Origin: Pachypanchax playfairii
Lineage: Eukaryota > Chordata > Actinopteri > Cyprinodontiformes > Aplocheilidae
Direction of reading: 5' to 3'
NCBI GenBank assembly: GCA_006937955.1
Contig: SSNP01000108.1
Coordinates: 853,691 to 917,690, forward strand
Length of the DNA: 64,000 nt
Shown piece by piece: positions 9,501 through 19,089 of this stretch; the first letter of the stretch is position 1, and each line of letters begins with the position of its first letter. A program made the translations under genes and the position numbers. A model generated the notes under the pieces. It searched no databases and was not told the origin of the DNA. It saw nothing but the letters and a program-made list of their open reading frames with translations.

Positions 9501-11323
9501 GTCTGGACCTCGATCTTGTAACCCGGAGGAAGAAACGTGTTGAAGCCCATGATGAGGTCGGGGTGGCCTTTGAAGAGCTGCGACACTCTGCTGATGACTC
9601 CAGGAGTGTCAATACTAAAAACAACAGATTCATTACAACCTTTACTCTACCTGGATTCACTGACTTGATCTTGCTGTGGAATCAGAGAACTGTCTCACCT
9701 TTGGGACTTGAATTCTTTCATTATATCTAAAAAGTCATTGTAGACCTGAGGCTGATTGCCGAACTGCAGTTTCACTTGATCCAGGTAAGACAGAGCGTCT
9801 TCCACCTGAGGAAGAGGAGAAAGCTTCATCAACACACTCATTTCAAGCTGCTTCTCCCTGCTGCCTTCCTGTCTTTCACTGTCGGGGGAATAACCTAAAA
9901 AAATGTGCTACTTTCTTCATTTACTGCACCAGCCTTTAAATACAGCTGGTAAATATCTAAGCGGTCGTGATTTTCAGGTTTAAAATAATTTTAAATGTTC
10001 AAAGACTTCCTAGTGAACACGGGAAACTTATGTAAACTAACCAGAAAGTCTCCCACATCATTCCTGCAACTTCTACCGAAACACAAATGCACCATCTTCT
10101 TCAGCTCATTAAAACAAGTCATACTCGTCTTCTAAATGTGGCATCATGAACTTTAACATTTAACATGCTAGCTGAGCCCTGTATAGTCTGCACCGCAGAA
10201 TGAGGGCCTTTGAATTCATGAACCCATTATAGATGGACACATTTGGCATTGTGTGTTAACACACACCTGTATGCTCCAGACCAAGTCCAGAAACGCTGGT
10301 TTTTATAGACGTGTTCAGACTTAATGCTCAGCGAATCAAGTGCATTTGGTTAGCGACATCTAGTTGCCTCTTAATTCCAAAGAAACTTTGACTTGGTTAT
10401 TATGTCATGAATAATGACGTGGTTGAATTTGTTTTTTGTATATGTGAAGTTTGATTTAAATGTAATAATTTCTTGAACATGGTAACGATCTGATTATTTT
10501 TATTATGACCTGATATTTACTTCCTGGGTGTTACTAGCTTGTACTCACTCAGGACAGGGGAATGTGTCATGAAGATTCACCGGTATCTTTAGAGGAAACT
10601 AACTGACAATCTGCTCATGTTATACTGAATTTTATTGACTGTATATAAGAAACTTGAACATTTTGATAGAAATAGGACGTGTTACTTTTGTCTTTAATCA
10701 GCGCTTTATAAATAAATGAAATGGATATGTGGGTCTTTCTTTTGAATGACTGTAACTGCAAATATAATAGTTTCCCAAATGGCTCTGATAACATATATGT
10801 AATAATTTCCAGATCATGACACTGAATTAACGGGTAACTAACGATCCCTTATGTTTTAGAGAGTGATGTAACAAACCTTAAGTCTCTGGAACTGCTGGTG
10901 TCCTGGTGCAGAAGCTTGTGGAGCTGCTGCATGTCCATGCCCTGACATCACCGGTGGACCATGGGGTTGAACTGCTGGGCTGTGATGATGGGGACCCGTG
11001 TGAACCGCAGGACTCGGGGTGTGCCCATGTCCACCACTGTTCTGGGCCACAGCGGGAACCTGGGAAAGCATGGATGTGTCATGTCAGCAGTTCATTTAGA
11101 AAAAGGTCTGCTCTGGACAAACCGTGTGTCCCTTTACCTGGTATCCCTGGGGAACAGAGTACTGGACACCAGCTGTGGGTTGCATGCTGTCAGCTACAGC
11201 TTCATACACAGCTGGAGCCGGAGCAGGGGCCAGGACACGGTGCTGGAAAGCCTCCGTGTTGCCAGCAAGGCGCCGCTGCTGGGATGCAAAAACCGTTTCC
11301 TGATCCTCCAGACGGCGCTTCAT
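286..11323 (-). CDS. sin3a: Sin3a corepressor scaffold, complete coding region (15 exons)
   Basis: Paired amphipathic helix protein Sin3a, the nuclear scaffold that joins DNA-bound repressors to HDAC1/2. Coding exons (minus strand, 5' to 3'): 11138-11323, 10877-11059, 9699-9805, 9320-9614, 8997-9245, 8627-8779, 8362-8517, 8176-8265, 7536-7654, 7243-7453, 6779-6895, 6464-6702, 6194-6377, 5535-6111, 5268-5437, 5010-5183, 4063-4155, 2668-2762, 2367-2559, 286-516; some are listed jointly below. All junctions are GT-AG and in frame, giving 1273 residues, the length of human SIN3A. PAH1 is at about 124-190, PAH2 at 300-385, PAH3 at 460-528, followed by the HDAC-interaction domain to about 830 and the conserved C-terminal domain. 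The start is the ATG opening MKRRLEDQE, which matches vertebrate Sin3A. Zebrafish has two paralogues (sin3aa, sin3ab); which one this is cannot be decided here. Confidence 0.97.
770..1722 (+). repeat. Dispersed repeat B, copy 1
   Basis: Matches 24957-25813 in reverse complement over most of its length, for example the TGCATTTCATCACTT and GACACTGAGACTGACTGTG stretches. Both copies share a short open frame beginning MAEN and ending SECLxLS before a stop, differing by an in-frame indel of three codons. It lies in the intron before the last sin3a exon. Class not identified; boundaries approximate. Confidence 0.6.
2367..2559 (-). CDS. sin3a: sin3a coding exon 19
   Basis: 193 bases encoding NLRRIRKYHKGREQ, a Lys/Glu-rich segment, then MECMFKLNSYKMVYVFKSED and RTALMRAQQ. 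An undetermined base (n) at 2573 lies in the pyrimidine tract of this exon's acceptor, 14 bases outside the exon. Confidence 0.94.
2668..2762 (-). CDS. sin3a: sin3a coding exon 18
   Basis: 95 bases encoding RWSDYVGRYLNPDSTTPELREHLAQ to FLPR, phase 2 donor GTAAAG. The exon is about 1.3 kb downstream of exon 17; that intron holds an inverted-repeat DNA element. Confidence 0.94.
2864..3901. mobile_element. TTAA-flanked DNA element, piggyBac-like ends
   Basis: Perfect 14-bp terminal inverted repeats CTCATTCAGTGCCA / TGGCACTGAATGAG, each flanked by TTAA (2860-2863 and 3902-3905), so the inverted match extends to 18 bases. 1038 bp with no transposase ORF, hence non-autonomous. TTAA duplication and C-initial ends fit piggyBac; assignment inferred. 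Lies in a sin3a intron. Confidence 0.75.
4063..4155 (-). CDS. sin3a: sin3a coding exon 17
   Basis: 31 codons, VMFLRNRGHVQLTVELLD to EEENSDEPMEAE. Acceptor CTTCTTCAG, donor GTGAGA. Conserved Sin3 C-terminal domain. Confidence 0.94.
4339..4846. mobile_element. Possible non-autonomous DNA element
   Basis: Imperfect inverted ends: TTCACACAGCAGGATGTT at the left and the complement of AATCGTGCCGTGTGATTAT at the right. GC-richer than the surrounding sin3a intron. No target duplication resolved, so this is tentative. Confidence 0.3.
5010..5183 (-). CDS. sin3a: sin3a coding exon 16
   Basis: 58 codons, LQHIVSDEICVQVTDLY to LMSDENCFK, with NGATGGSLSTQTSRS in the middle. Acceptor CCCACCAG, donor GTAAGA. 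Confidence 0.95.
5268..5437 (-). CDS. sin3a: sin3a coding exon 15
   Basis: 170 bases encoding MDIEVEDYYSAFLEMV to LIQSIVRQ. With exon 14 this is 249 codons. The LLDGNMEASQYEDSLREMF segment matches human SIN3A. Confidence 0.95.
5535..6111 (-). CDS. sin3a: sin3a coding exon 14 (largest exon), acidic stretch
   Basis: 577 bases. Encodes RQEQASEES, ILEDAAALIIHHVKRQ and KYKIKQIIYHFIPDM, an acidic run of eight Glu residues, KSKLLFGNTAAQKLRG and WYIFLRLHQTLCSRLL, ending in LRLKEP. It includes the helical region after the HDAC-interaction domain. The acidic run matches the human protein in position. Donor GTGAGT, phase 1. Confidence 0.96.
6194..6377 (-). CDS. sin3a: sin3a coding exon 13
   Basis: 184 bases encoding LKTKEEEWREAQRGFNKIW through NEIESIYDE. 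With exon 12 this is 141 codons. The WREQNEKYYLKSLDHQG motif is Sin3A-typical. Confidence 0.95.
6464..6702 (-). CDS. sin3a: sin3a coding exon 12, HDAC-interaction domain
   Basis: 239 bases encoding LDVVLETNLTTIRVLE to SVPIVLKR. Contains EEQAKFRLDNTLGG and EVIHRKAIQRIYGDKA, conserved in the Sin3 corepressor domain. Donor GTTGAA is weak but the junction is in frame with exon 13. Confidence 0.95.
6779..6895 (-). CDS. sin3a: sin3a coding exon 11, HDAC-interaction domain
   Basis: 39 codons, VLNDTWVSFPSWSEDS to YRCEDERFE. Nearly identical to human SIN3A over its full length. Phase 0 at both ends. Confidence 0.96.
7243..7453 (-). CDS. sin3a: sin3a coding exon 10, end of PAH3 and start of HDAC-interaction domain
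   Basis: 211 bases encoding KFPELFNWFKNFLGY, then [20 protein letters not shown] and CTGRTPLCKE. The [12 protein letters not shown] region opens the Sin3 corepressor domain that binds HDAC1/2. With exon 9 it gives 110 codons. Confidence 0.95.
7536..7654 (-). CDS. sin3a: sin3a coding exon 9, PAH3
   Basis: 119 bases encoding VRKALRSAEAYDNFLRCL to LVLPFLG, most of PAH3. Phase 2 donor GTGAGT; the split Gly codon is completed by the next exon. Confidence 0.95.
7705..8060 (+). repeat. Abundant teleost interspersed repeat, copy 1
   Basis: Contains CCAGTCCATCACAGGGC, GTGGGAGGAAACCGGAGT and GAGAAAACCCACATG, the landmark strings of a repeat found thousands of times in fish genomes. Lies in a sin3a intron. 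Other copies here: 19090-19275, 33570-33905 and a partial minus copy at about 40860-40980. Confidence 0.7.
8176..8265 (-). CDS. sin3a: sin3a coding exon 8, lead-in to PAH3
   Basis: 30 codons, KKPKLLNLKDSSG to TESLFFEK. Acceptor TGTGCAG, donor GTAAGT. KKPKLLNLKDSS and TESLFF are strongly conserved in SIN3A. Confidence 0.94.
8362..8517 (-). CDS. sin3a: sin3a coding exon 7, linker between PAH2 and PAH3
   Basis: 52 codons, MLNKTTAEKAESV to TPPMK. A basic, Asn/Gln-rich linker with QNGCQVRRH, as in human SIN3A. Acceptor TTGTTCAG, donor GTTCGC. Confidence 0.9.
8627..8779 (-). CDS. sin3a: sin3a coding exon 6, PAH2 end
   Basis: 51 codons, KEQRNAKEAGG to LPDANSSA. Contains [20 protein letters not shown], the last helices of PAH2. 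Almost every residue matches vertebrate SIN3A. Confidence 0.95.
8997..9245 (-). CDS. sin3a: sin3a coding exon 5, PAH2 start
   Basis: 83 codons. A Pro-rich stretch (AYPSPRSPPVQLHPP) leads into VEFNHAINYVNKIKNRFQG, the first helices of PAH2, which binds the SID peptides of Mad/Mxd and related repressors. Ends at LEILHTYQ before a GTCAGA donor. Confidence 0.95.
9320..9614 (-). CDS. sin3a: sin3a coding exon 4, end of PAH1 and linker
   Basis: 295 bases encoding SIDTPGVISRVSQLFKGHPD, the end of PAH1, then the GFNTFLPPGYKIEVQTND segment and a Pro/Thr/Gln-rich linker ending in KTSK. Joined to exon 3 this gives 134 codons. The GFNTFLPPGY motif is a PAH hallmark. Confidence 0.95.
9699..9805 (-). CDS. 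sin3a: sin3a coding exon 3, PAH1 helices 1-3
   Basis: 107 bases encoding VEDALSYLDQVKLQFG through IMKEFKSQ, the start of paired amphipathic helix 1. It ends in phase 2, completed by the next exon to give SIDTPGV. PAH1 binds transcription-factor peptides. Confidence 0.94.
9806..10876. other. sin3a intron before PAH1, no feature seen
   Basis: About 1.07 kb of AT-rich intron. I see no ORF, repeat ends or recognised element in it. Confidence 0.5.
10877..11059 (-). CDS. sin3a: sin3a coding exon 2, His/Pro-rich linker
   Basis: 61 codons, VPAVAQN to FQRLK. Rich in His, Pro and Gly, with PHHHSPAVQPHG resembling the human linker. Phase 0 at both ends, with a CCCAG acceptor and a GTTTGT donor. The QQFQRLK end is the immediate lead-in to PAH1. 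Confidence 0.92.
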
Positions 11324-11354
11324 TATGAACTCATACTCGTGAGAGCAGTGAGAC
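11138..11354 (-). CDS. sin3a: sin3a first coding exon (start codon at 11323)
   Basis: A TTTTTAG acceptor opens the exon at 11354 and 31 bases of 5' UTR precede the ATG at 11321-11323. The coding part is 62 codons, MKRRLEDQE to GYQ, ending at a GTAAAG donor. This N-terminal segment, with HRVLAPAPAP and VQYSV motifs, is typical of Sin3A and precedes the first PAH domain. Confidence 0.93.
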
Positions 11355-12599
11355 CTAAAAATAAAGAGCAGCAATGAGTTATTAGAATCTACCACTCAAT
11401 TTTACTAAGTAAGTTATTCAAAGAAACCTATGGCAACATCTCACACTTCTACCATAGATTTATAGCCTTGCGCAGCAAGACGGATTCTCGCAAGATTTGG
11501 AGTTTTCCAAACCCACGAAAATCCGTCTTGAACTGCTCCATTGACAACCGTCTATTTAGGTAAAAAAAAAAAAACGTTTGCACCAATCATGTGTTAGCAT
11601 TGTGCTTTGGGGTGGATGTTCAGGTATGATTGGCAGCAAGTTCCCAGGCAGACAAAGCAAAACAAACATGGCCGCATGTGGATGTACACATAAAAACGGA
11701 TATAGGACTAGAGACGATTTCTTCATTGAAAAATGAGCAAAGGTAAGAACTTTGTGCATTTCTTGGTGGTAACGATGTGTTTTTCTCCCGAATGGAGTCA
11801 CAAGAGCTTGATTTACTGGCAGACACTTGCTAGCTTGTCCTCCAATCAGCTTAAAATAATATACCAGACGTCCCTCCCTTTTATAGACAGTTTCAAACAG
11901 AGCAGTTCCAGATCTATGTGTATCCCCGAATCGAGAAGAGGCGGGGCTACATGTAGATCTGGCAGAGCCAGGTTAGTAGATTTATGAAAACACAGTGCCA
12001 GTGAACCACTTTTATAGTCTGTATGAGACAGAAAGGGACACTGCTTCTAACCAAAGTTGAAGGGAGAAATCTTTAAACTACGCTAATACTCAGCTACCTG
12101 GAAGAGTATTGATTTATCAATAGCTGATAGACAGAAATGCACAATAGTTTTATTTAGAACAAAAGCTTTAAAATTCAGCACAGTCAAAAAGTTACAGTCT
12201 CAAATTGCTTCTGTAAAAACGGAATGTTTTTTTTCTAGCGTCCTGCAACAATAAACCCAAAACATTTCAACAGTGAAGTAACTGTCAGACTCAAACCTGT
12301 GGCAGATCATGCATTAAGACCCCTAAAGTGAAAACCAAAACTTAAATGTAGGAAATGGCTTGACTGAAACAAAAATTGTGAAAAATAAAAATCCCACAGA
12401 ATGATACAATCTCACCTTCCCTTTCTACAGAAATTGGAAACATTTTATCACCAACAATGCCTGCACACATACGACAACTGTTCTATAAGCAATTATAACT
12501 GGATTAGTACTTCATATAGCTAAATTACGCATGAAAAGCATAACAGATCAAGATTCATAGACAAGTTTGCGCACATTTAGCTGGATCAAATCGGTAACA
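11355..12599. other. sin3a first intron, no gene seen
   Basis: AT-rich sequence between the first coding exon and the CpG promoter. The part at 11450-11990 is more GC-rich and may be an old repeat, but I could not define its ends. No coding homology recognised. Confidence 0.4.
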
Positions 12600-13860
12600 T
12601 GGACTGAATCTCCGCAGCCAATAAAAACACAAGACGCCTACGTCACGATGCAACAAACAGGTGCTGGTGAAACGTGGGAGTCCGAGTCACAACTTCCTCC
12701 AGATACCAACAACTTCACAGAAATTCATAGTAAAAGTTAAAGGAAAGCCGCTGAGGATTAAAAAAGGTTTCGAAACATTAAGTCTGTGTGACAAAATATC
12801 AAACTGGAGCGGGTCAAATGGAGAACAGTAAAGCGCAACCGACTTGTTTGTTGTCCTCATCACTAAGATAAAAAAAACGAACGATCGCTAACGATATACC
12901 AACTTCTATCGCCGTAATAACGTTATGGTACCCTACGAGTGTTTACCGCCATGACTGCTACATGCTAATGGTCGACAACATCAGTTCACTCTCCCGTTGA
13001 CGGCCTAGCAACACAAGCACCGACCCCGACGCTTCCCACACGCCCGCCATTTACAGCATGGCGTAGAAGTTCGGCGAATTACTTTACATTTCTACCAGGT
13101 AAGCAGAAAAGTAGTCTATTAGCAAACAGTGCCGTTGAATATCAAGCACACGGTGTTTATGGTATAAGTGTTTATGGTTTTGCAGATAATTTGTTTTCTT
13201 GTTGACGATTCTGAGCTGCCCGTTAGCTGCTAGCTAATGTAAACAACATGGGCAGTCCGACATGAAGCAGTTAGGGGCAAGAAGGAAAACACGTCCAGGT
13301 AACCGCTAGCGATCTGACTGTCTCACCTGGAAACAGTCTACAAATAATTAACTATCGATTTTTTTATTGCTCTTATTGTGCATATATATCCGTGAGTAAT
13401 GCATGCAACGAGACGCCAATCACCGTGTGGTCCACTTTAAACGTCTGCTAACGGTAGGCAGCTAACTGGTTAGCTCCATTAGCTTGCTGAATGAATTCAG
13501 CTGAACTCACCCCTCTTCCAAATAGTAAGCCCAAGTTTACAGACGATTATTAGTTAATCTGTTATTCCTGGATTATCTGCCGCACTTCTGATCCAAAATG
13601 ACAGGATTGCCGCGTAGATGTGAAACGAGCTTCTCAGTGGCGTCTGACTTAAAATAAACAATTCAACCAAAGTAAAAATCTCCCCGAGAGAGGAAAACAA
13701 TCTTCGTTCGGTTAGCTGTAAAGGTGGGCGGGGTTCACAAAAGAGACCCCGCGCCAAGATGCACGCCATTGGTTGGTTCATTCAGAGGCTCTACGCGGGG
13801 GCGGGGCGTAACGTGGTGTTTTGAATTTAACCGTCAATCAAGGATTTCTTCACCGTTTAG
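12600..13860 (-). promoter_or_regulatory. CpG-rich promoter region of sin3a
   Basis: GC- and CpG-rich compared with the AT-rich flanks. At 13690-13830, read on the minus strand, are a GC box (CCCCGCCC), an ACCAATGG CCAAT box, a TTGGCGCG E2F-like site and a second GC box. It sits directly upstream of sin3a. A plus-strand donor (CCAG then GTAAGCAG, about 13096-13107) hints at divergent transcription. Motif reading only; no expression data. Confidence 0.55.
13511..13735 (-). other. sin3a: Probable non-coding first exon of sin3a
   Basis: A strong minus-strand donor (GAGGG then GTGAGT) lies at 13510-13511, just downstream of promoter-like sequence. The first coding exon begins with 31 bases of UTR after a splice acceptor, so at least one upstream non-coding exon is needed, as in human SIN3A. 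The exact transcription start cannot be seen. Confidence 0.4.
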
Positions 13861-14385
13861 CCCACCCCTCGGGACTTAAACCGCGAGAGCCAACATTGAA
13901 TCTGGGTAGCATTATACATGGTAAATATTCAGTGTGAAAAATCTAGATGCTCAAAACTGTATATTCTTCATATATTACTTTTTATTTTAAACACAAAACA
14001 AATTCCCATTTAAAAATAATTTTACACAAGTAGTTCAGAATGTAGCTGTTAGAAAGGCCAGTAAAAACACTGAAAAGTCACTGTGCTGTAAATTTGATAT
14101 TCATTGTTTGTGTATATTCATCCACAAAGAAGTAACAAATAGCTAGCTTTTAAAAAGAGCACACTTTTTCCATATATTATTATACCTTTGTTATTTCATG
14201 GGTAAACTCTAAACAATCTGGTTGCAGGTTCTGAAACGTATTTGGAAGAATGACATGTATTTTCCTAACTGACAGCTCTGTTAAATATCAGATACATGTA
14301 GATTCTGTTTGAAACAGTAATGTTCCTATCATGAGTTTGGGGAACATCAAGGAAAACAATTAATAATTTTTCATAAAGTTAGTTA

Positions 14386-14705
14386 ATACAGGTGTGGCTG
14401 CTGTCTGTAGAGTGAATACAGGTGTGACACCTGTTTGTAGAGTGAATACAGGTGCAACAGCTGCCTGTAGAATGAATACAGGTGTGACAGCTACCTGTAG
14501 AATGAATACAAGTGTGACAGCTACCTGTAGAGTGAATACAAGTGTGACAGCTGTCTGTAGAATGAATACAGGTGTGACAGCTATCAATATAGTGAATACA
14601 GATGTGACAGCTGTTTGTAGAATGAATACAGGTGTGACAGCTATCTGTAGAGTGAATACAGGTAATACAGGTGTGATAGCTGTCTGTAGTGAGTACAGGT
14701 GTGAT
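14386..14705. repeat. 30-bp minisatellite, about 10.5 units
   Basis: Tandem units of 30 bases with core GAATACAGGTGTGACAGC followed by a variable T-rich part and TGTAGA. Because 30 is a multiple of three, both strands carry short open frames that are repeat artefacts. It lies about 0.6 kb upstream of the sin3a CpG island. Confidence 0.9.
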
Positions 14706-15539
14706 CCCTCAGTGTAGATCTAGAGGGGTTCAGGGTCACTGAGTGTCCTGTTCTTTTAACCTTTTATAGATGGAAATATAAATATGTGAAGCTGGTCCAA
14801 CTTAAAAAAAATAAATATTGACAGTTTCAATATAAATGTGTAACAGAGAAATAAAAACTAGTGGTGATCATTTGCTGGTTACTGTGCAGCCTAGAATTGG
14901 TCATATTCAGCAGATTAACTGACTTTATTAACCAATTCCTGATTATATTTTGGTTTTGGCCTTGAAATATTAAAATGCATCCCTGTCATGTTTGTATCAG
15001 ACATGGTGTGGAAGTAGGCACACACTGTTCCTGCTGATGCATCACAAATATGCTTCCCTGATTAATGTGCAAACTGGAGCTAGTTGGTGCACCACTTTGT
15101 ACACCAGTGTGTAAACAGTGTGAACTCAGATCACCATCATCTATTTGCATAATAAAAATAAAAGGTGAGTGAGACTGGATTGGGGTGTTTTCTGTGATTC
15201 AGTTTTATTTATAAAGCACCTGTAAGCAAAAAGTCATTCAAGGTGCTCCACTAACTGTAGAAATTCACATTATAACTGACAGGTTGCAGCTTAGTTCTGG
15301 TGCATGCGGTTACAGATTTGCACAATTAGACTTGTGCATAATGCAGTGAGGCATTTAAAACACATTTTAAATGTTTTTTTTTTATCTATGAGAGCTGTCA
15401 GGTTTGGGTTTAAATTTTTACACTTTATTTTGACTCAGCTGCTGATACCCTAAGATTTCACCTTGAGATTTATAAAGCATTGTTTTCATCCATCCACCCA
15501 ATAAGGAATGAAATGAAATCACATCCACAAAATTAGCTA

Positions 15540-16880
15540 CTTCCTGGAGTCTAGTATGACGTAACTTTGTGGCGGCTAGGCCCCGCCCATGAAAGAACTG
15601 CAACCAATCAGTGCACGAAGCCGTCATGCCAAATCCTCCCCAAAAAGGTGGGCCTTCCAAAATAAACCATCGCCCACGACAGGCGGAGCTGCAACAGCAG
15701 TCCGGGATTCCTCCCTCCAGAGCGGGCAGTGGAATCAGCAGCGCCTGTAGGCACCAAACGCGCGCGCACATTCTCACGGTCCCGGTGGTTTCCCTTCATT
15801 GTGTGTGTACAGTTCTCAGAAACCAGAATGAATTCAGAAACACACCCGGCGACGACTCAAAACGATGAATAAAAACGCACACAGCAGTTGGTTTGTAATT
15901 CAGATCTTAAGTTTCGTGCATGCAGCAGAACCCGCAGCGGAAACACCCCCAACGCTGAGCAGCACCGCTCGGAAGATCCACCGTCCCCTTCCCGTCGGTC
16001 CACTCCGTCTGCAGCCGCCGAACAAAAGGATCCGCTGCTCCAAACCGCCCCAGAGGAGCTTCATTCTCACACCAACACCGCCGGTGTGAGGGACGGGGCC
16101 TCGACAGGGAGCTCGGAATCCGTTCTGAGTCACAGGAGCGGATCCAGTTGCCCTTACTGAACAATGCCAAAGTCAAACGAAACGGGAACTACGACACCGA
16201 CACTGAACGGAACGATCGGCGCGACAGAGCCTCACCATTCTCCGTTTCTCAACGAGCAACATGGTTGTTTACCCCAAGCAGAAAGAACAACCGCGAGATA
16301 TTCTTTGTTTACTTCAAATATTGGGGGGTTAAAATGTCTAACCTGTCTCACTACAACAACTCCCTCCCCCCTTACCGATCCATTCGCGAACAAGCATTAC
16401 GGTCACTCTGAAACGCTGCAGAGAAAATGTTTGGACTTGCAAACAGCGGGACGCCTCAGATGGTCACCCACAGCTTCGGAAAGATTGTTTACTAAACGAC
16501 ATGTTGACTCGCTGCAGGTCTGGTCATGCACCACGTTATGTTTGCTGGACGAACATAAAAACCCCGTTACAAATCATTTACAACCATAAAAGGCGTGACT
16601 GACGATAAAACACACCTTTCACATTCTTAATAAGCACCACTCTTTTGCTTTAGCAGCAACAGTCTTAAGAATATTTAGTTTAAACAGCTGTTACATACCC
16701 TGGAAAAAAGACTCCTTTACTCCGGAATTGTGTTTGTAACGAAATATTTGGAGACGCCCCCCTCCGCTGGCATTGGCGCGGACCTCCGTACACGTCACTT
16801 TGTTTTGAATATAACCCGCTAAAAGCGAGGTAGCAACAGCAGCATCCTCTGCAGCCCCGCTCAAACAGCTCACGTTCTAA
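15540..16880. promoter_or_regulatory. Orphan CpG-rich, promoter-like region
   Basis: Strongly GC/CpG-rich between sin3a and ptpn9. In plus orientation at 15557-15635 it has a TGACGTAA CRE-like site, a CCCCGCCC GC box and an ACCAATCAG CCAAT box. A minus-strand donor-like GTATGTAA lies near 16692-16699. A 141-codon open frame (16164-16589, plus) has no domain I recognise. It could start a lncRNA, be an alternative promoter of sin3a or ptpn9, or mark an unrecognised gene. Confidence 0.45.
16164..16589 (+). other. Unassigned open frame in CpG island
   Basis: 141 codons starting MPKSNETGTTTPTLNG. Composition is Thr/Ser/Leu-rich with no signal peptide, membrane segment or domain seen. A second open frame (15888-16160, plus), Ser/Pro-rich, ends just before it in another frame. 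CpG islands often hold chance open frames, so coding status is doubtful. Confidence 0.15.
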
Positions 16881-17269
16881 TGTAACAGGCAAAAACAACA
16901 CAACTAACAATTCTACTGTTTTGGGTACAAATACTCGTATTCAAGTAGATACTGAAATTCACTTTTGGCCAAATCTATGTAAGAAGGGGGGTTTATACAT
17001 TTTCAGATGTTTTGCCTATGTTTCAGTGGAGAGGTTGTTGATAATATCTGATGTAGATAGCTCTTCAGATTACCTCAGTTTGGAGAAACAGATTGGTTCT
17101 GAAAAGATTTAGAGCTAAATTATTGTGTTTCTACATCCAAATAGGACTACTGTCACGTCCAGTCCCAAATTTTTAAAATGGTTTATGCAAATGTTTTTAA
17201 AAACCTTCACACTCTACCTGTCTGTAGCACTTCTGACTTGGCATGTAACGCTAGAAACATGAATGCTGC

Positions 17270-17765
17270 TACACTTGGTGGCAGCTAGTTGGATAAGCTC
17301 TGTCCTTCCCAATAACAAACCCTGGATCACAAGTGACCTGAAAAACTATTTAAAAAGACAAAAATTGTTTTCAGGTAGAGAGACAGGGAGTATTGAAAAG
17401 TGTACACAAATAACTTTAAATCAAGATTAGAAGCAACAAGGAGGTGTATAGGGGAAAAAAACTAGAGAACAAGCTCTAGTAAGACAATGTAAGAGATGTG
17501 TAGTCAGGGATGAAGAAGATCACAGAAGGTGGATCCGTTAGATGGAAGTCTGGATAAAGCCACTGAACTGAAAGTGTTCTTCAGTAGGTTCAGTTTAGAG
17601 ACAAGCCCAACATGTTCCTCTCCATCTTCCCCAAACCAAACAGACCTCCCACCTTGCTTCATGCTCTTTGATTTCTGCAGTGTATTTAACACAATTCAGC
17701 TGTTTCTCTGTGAAAAAAAAAAAACTCCAGAAGACACAGGTGGATGCCTCCACAATCACCTGGAT
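17270..17765 (+). pseudogene. Decayed LINE reverse-transcriptase fragment
   Basis: Reads NNKPWITSDLKNYLKRQK near 17310-17365, the typical linker after the endonuclease of fish LINEs, then after stops and an internal deletion DFCSVFNTIQ near 17670-17700, matching the reverse-transcriptase A motif. Interrupted and non-functional. Confidence 0.6.
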
Positions 17766-17771
17766 TAAGGA

Positions 17772-18046
17772 CTAAATGGTCTGGATTTGTATAGTGCTTT
17801 TCTAGTCATTCAGATCACTCAAAGCGCTTTTACACTACAAGTTTTACATTCACCCATCCCAATACGTAAACCAGGGGGAGAGGGGAGGGGCTGACATTCA
17901 TACAACCCAATATGCAAATCTGGGGGCTACATGGGGTTCAGTGTCTTGCTCAAGGGCACTTCGACATGTGGTGATGAAAGCCAGGATTGATCCACCAACC
18001 TTCTGATTGGAAGACGATCGCTCTACCCACTGAGCCACAGCTGCCC
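17772..18046 (-). mobile_element. tRNA-derived SINE, copy 1
   Basis: Read on the minus strand it starts GGGGCAGCTGTGGCTCAGTGG (A-box) with a B-box-like GGTTGGTGGATCAA, and ends in AAGCGC...GCACTATACAAATCC, an L2-type tail. Same family as 40566-40850. Confidence 0.75.
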
Positions 18047-19089
18047 CGCAACCTACCTCACATACAGACCACAGTTTGTGAGACTGAAGAGTTGTTTTCA
18101 GATCTGTCAGTTACACACCTCACTTCTCTGGTGTAGTAGTGAACCCCATCAGTCTTTCTAAATTCACTAGTGGCAGGGTATATGGAACAGTTTAGAAGAA
18201 GCAGAGCCACCAGTGTATTTTAAGAGCTAATTAGCGCTTTTAGACACCAGCTGTCAGCTGAAGTGACAGGTAATCATTACTTATAGCTGGATAAGAGCAG
18301 AGTTATGTTTGAAATCACTGTAAATGTAGGGTTTTATGATGTGCAGTATTTCTAAGCAGCCAAGTGTTACTTTTCCTCTGTGTTTTTACAGAAAGAAAGT
18401 AAAAAGAGTCACTCACAGTTAAAAAAGGACATTTTTGGCCAGTTTAAAACTGATAAATAACAAATGTGTCCACCGTTACTCTTATCACCTGTTATGAACC
18501 TTATGTGTATACATACAGTATATATAGGCATCCTTTAGAACTTCTCTCCTGCAGCGTCAGAGACAGACCCTCTTACTCACTGAAGATAATTTCAACCATA
18601 GGAGCATACAGGTGTGTCTCAACACCAAGAAGGGAATACATCATTAATTAGTTTAGAGCTGCTGCTCTTCCATATAGGAAGGGTTAAAGTTCATTTCAAA
18701 ACAAAATGGAGTCCATGATTCTGTGGAGAGAAAGATTAATTTCAAGTGGTAAAATATTTGAATGTCTCAAAGTTCCCCTTGAAATCAGACTGTAACGCCC
18801 AATCAAAGAGCTACATCTCAGACTGTATAAACCTCACTTAGCAGGTTAAAGGTCAACATTAATCACAGTATAGTTATAGTACAGTTTTGTCTGGTTTGTT
18901 TGGAAGCTTCTCTTAAACAAGAATGCGGCAGCACGACTAGGTTTAGGTTGTAGAGATGCATCAGAATGACTGAATAAAAGGACAAGACTTCTGTGGTAGA
19001 TGGGCTGAGGTAGACTTGTTTAGCAGCCATTGGACCTGAGCAACTTGAAGTCATCGAGTTGACCATGAACTCCCATCAGGATTCAAAAC

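Noticed and set aside
11450..11990. Inverted-repeat element in sin3a intron 1
   Set aside because: Phrases such as ATAGATTTATA and AGTAGATTTAT occur near both ends, but no convincing inverted repeats or target duplication could be defined.
14360..14717. Possible CRISPR array or repeat protein at the 30-bp repeats
   Set aside because: Units are contiguous with no unique spacers, and the setting is a vertebrate genome; it is a minisatellite.
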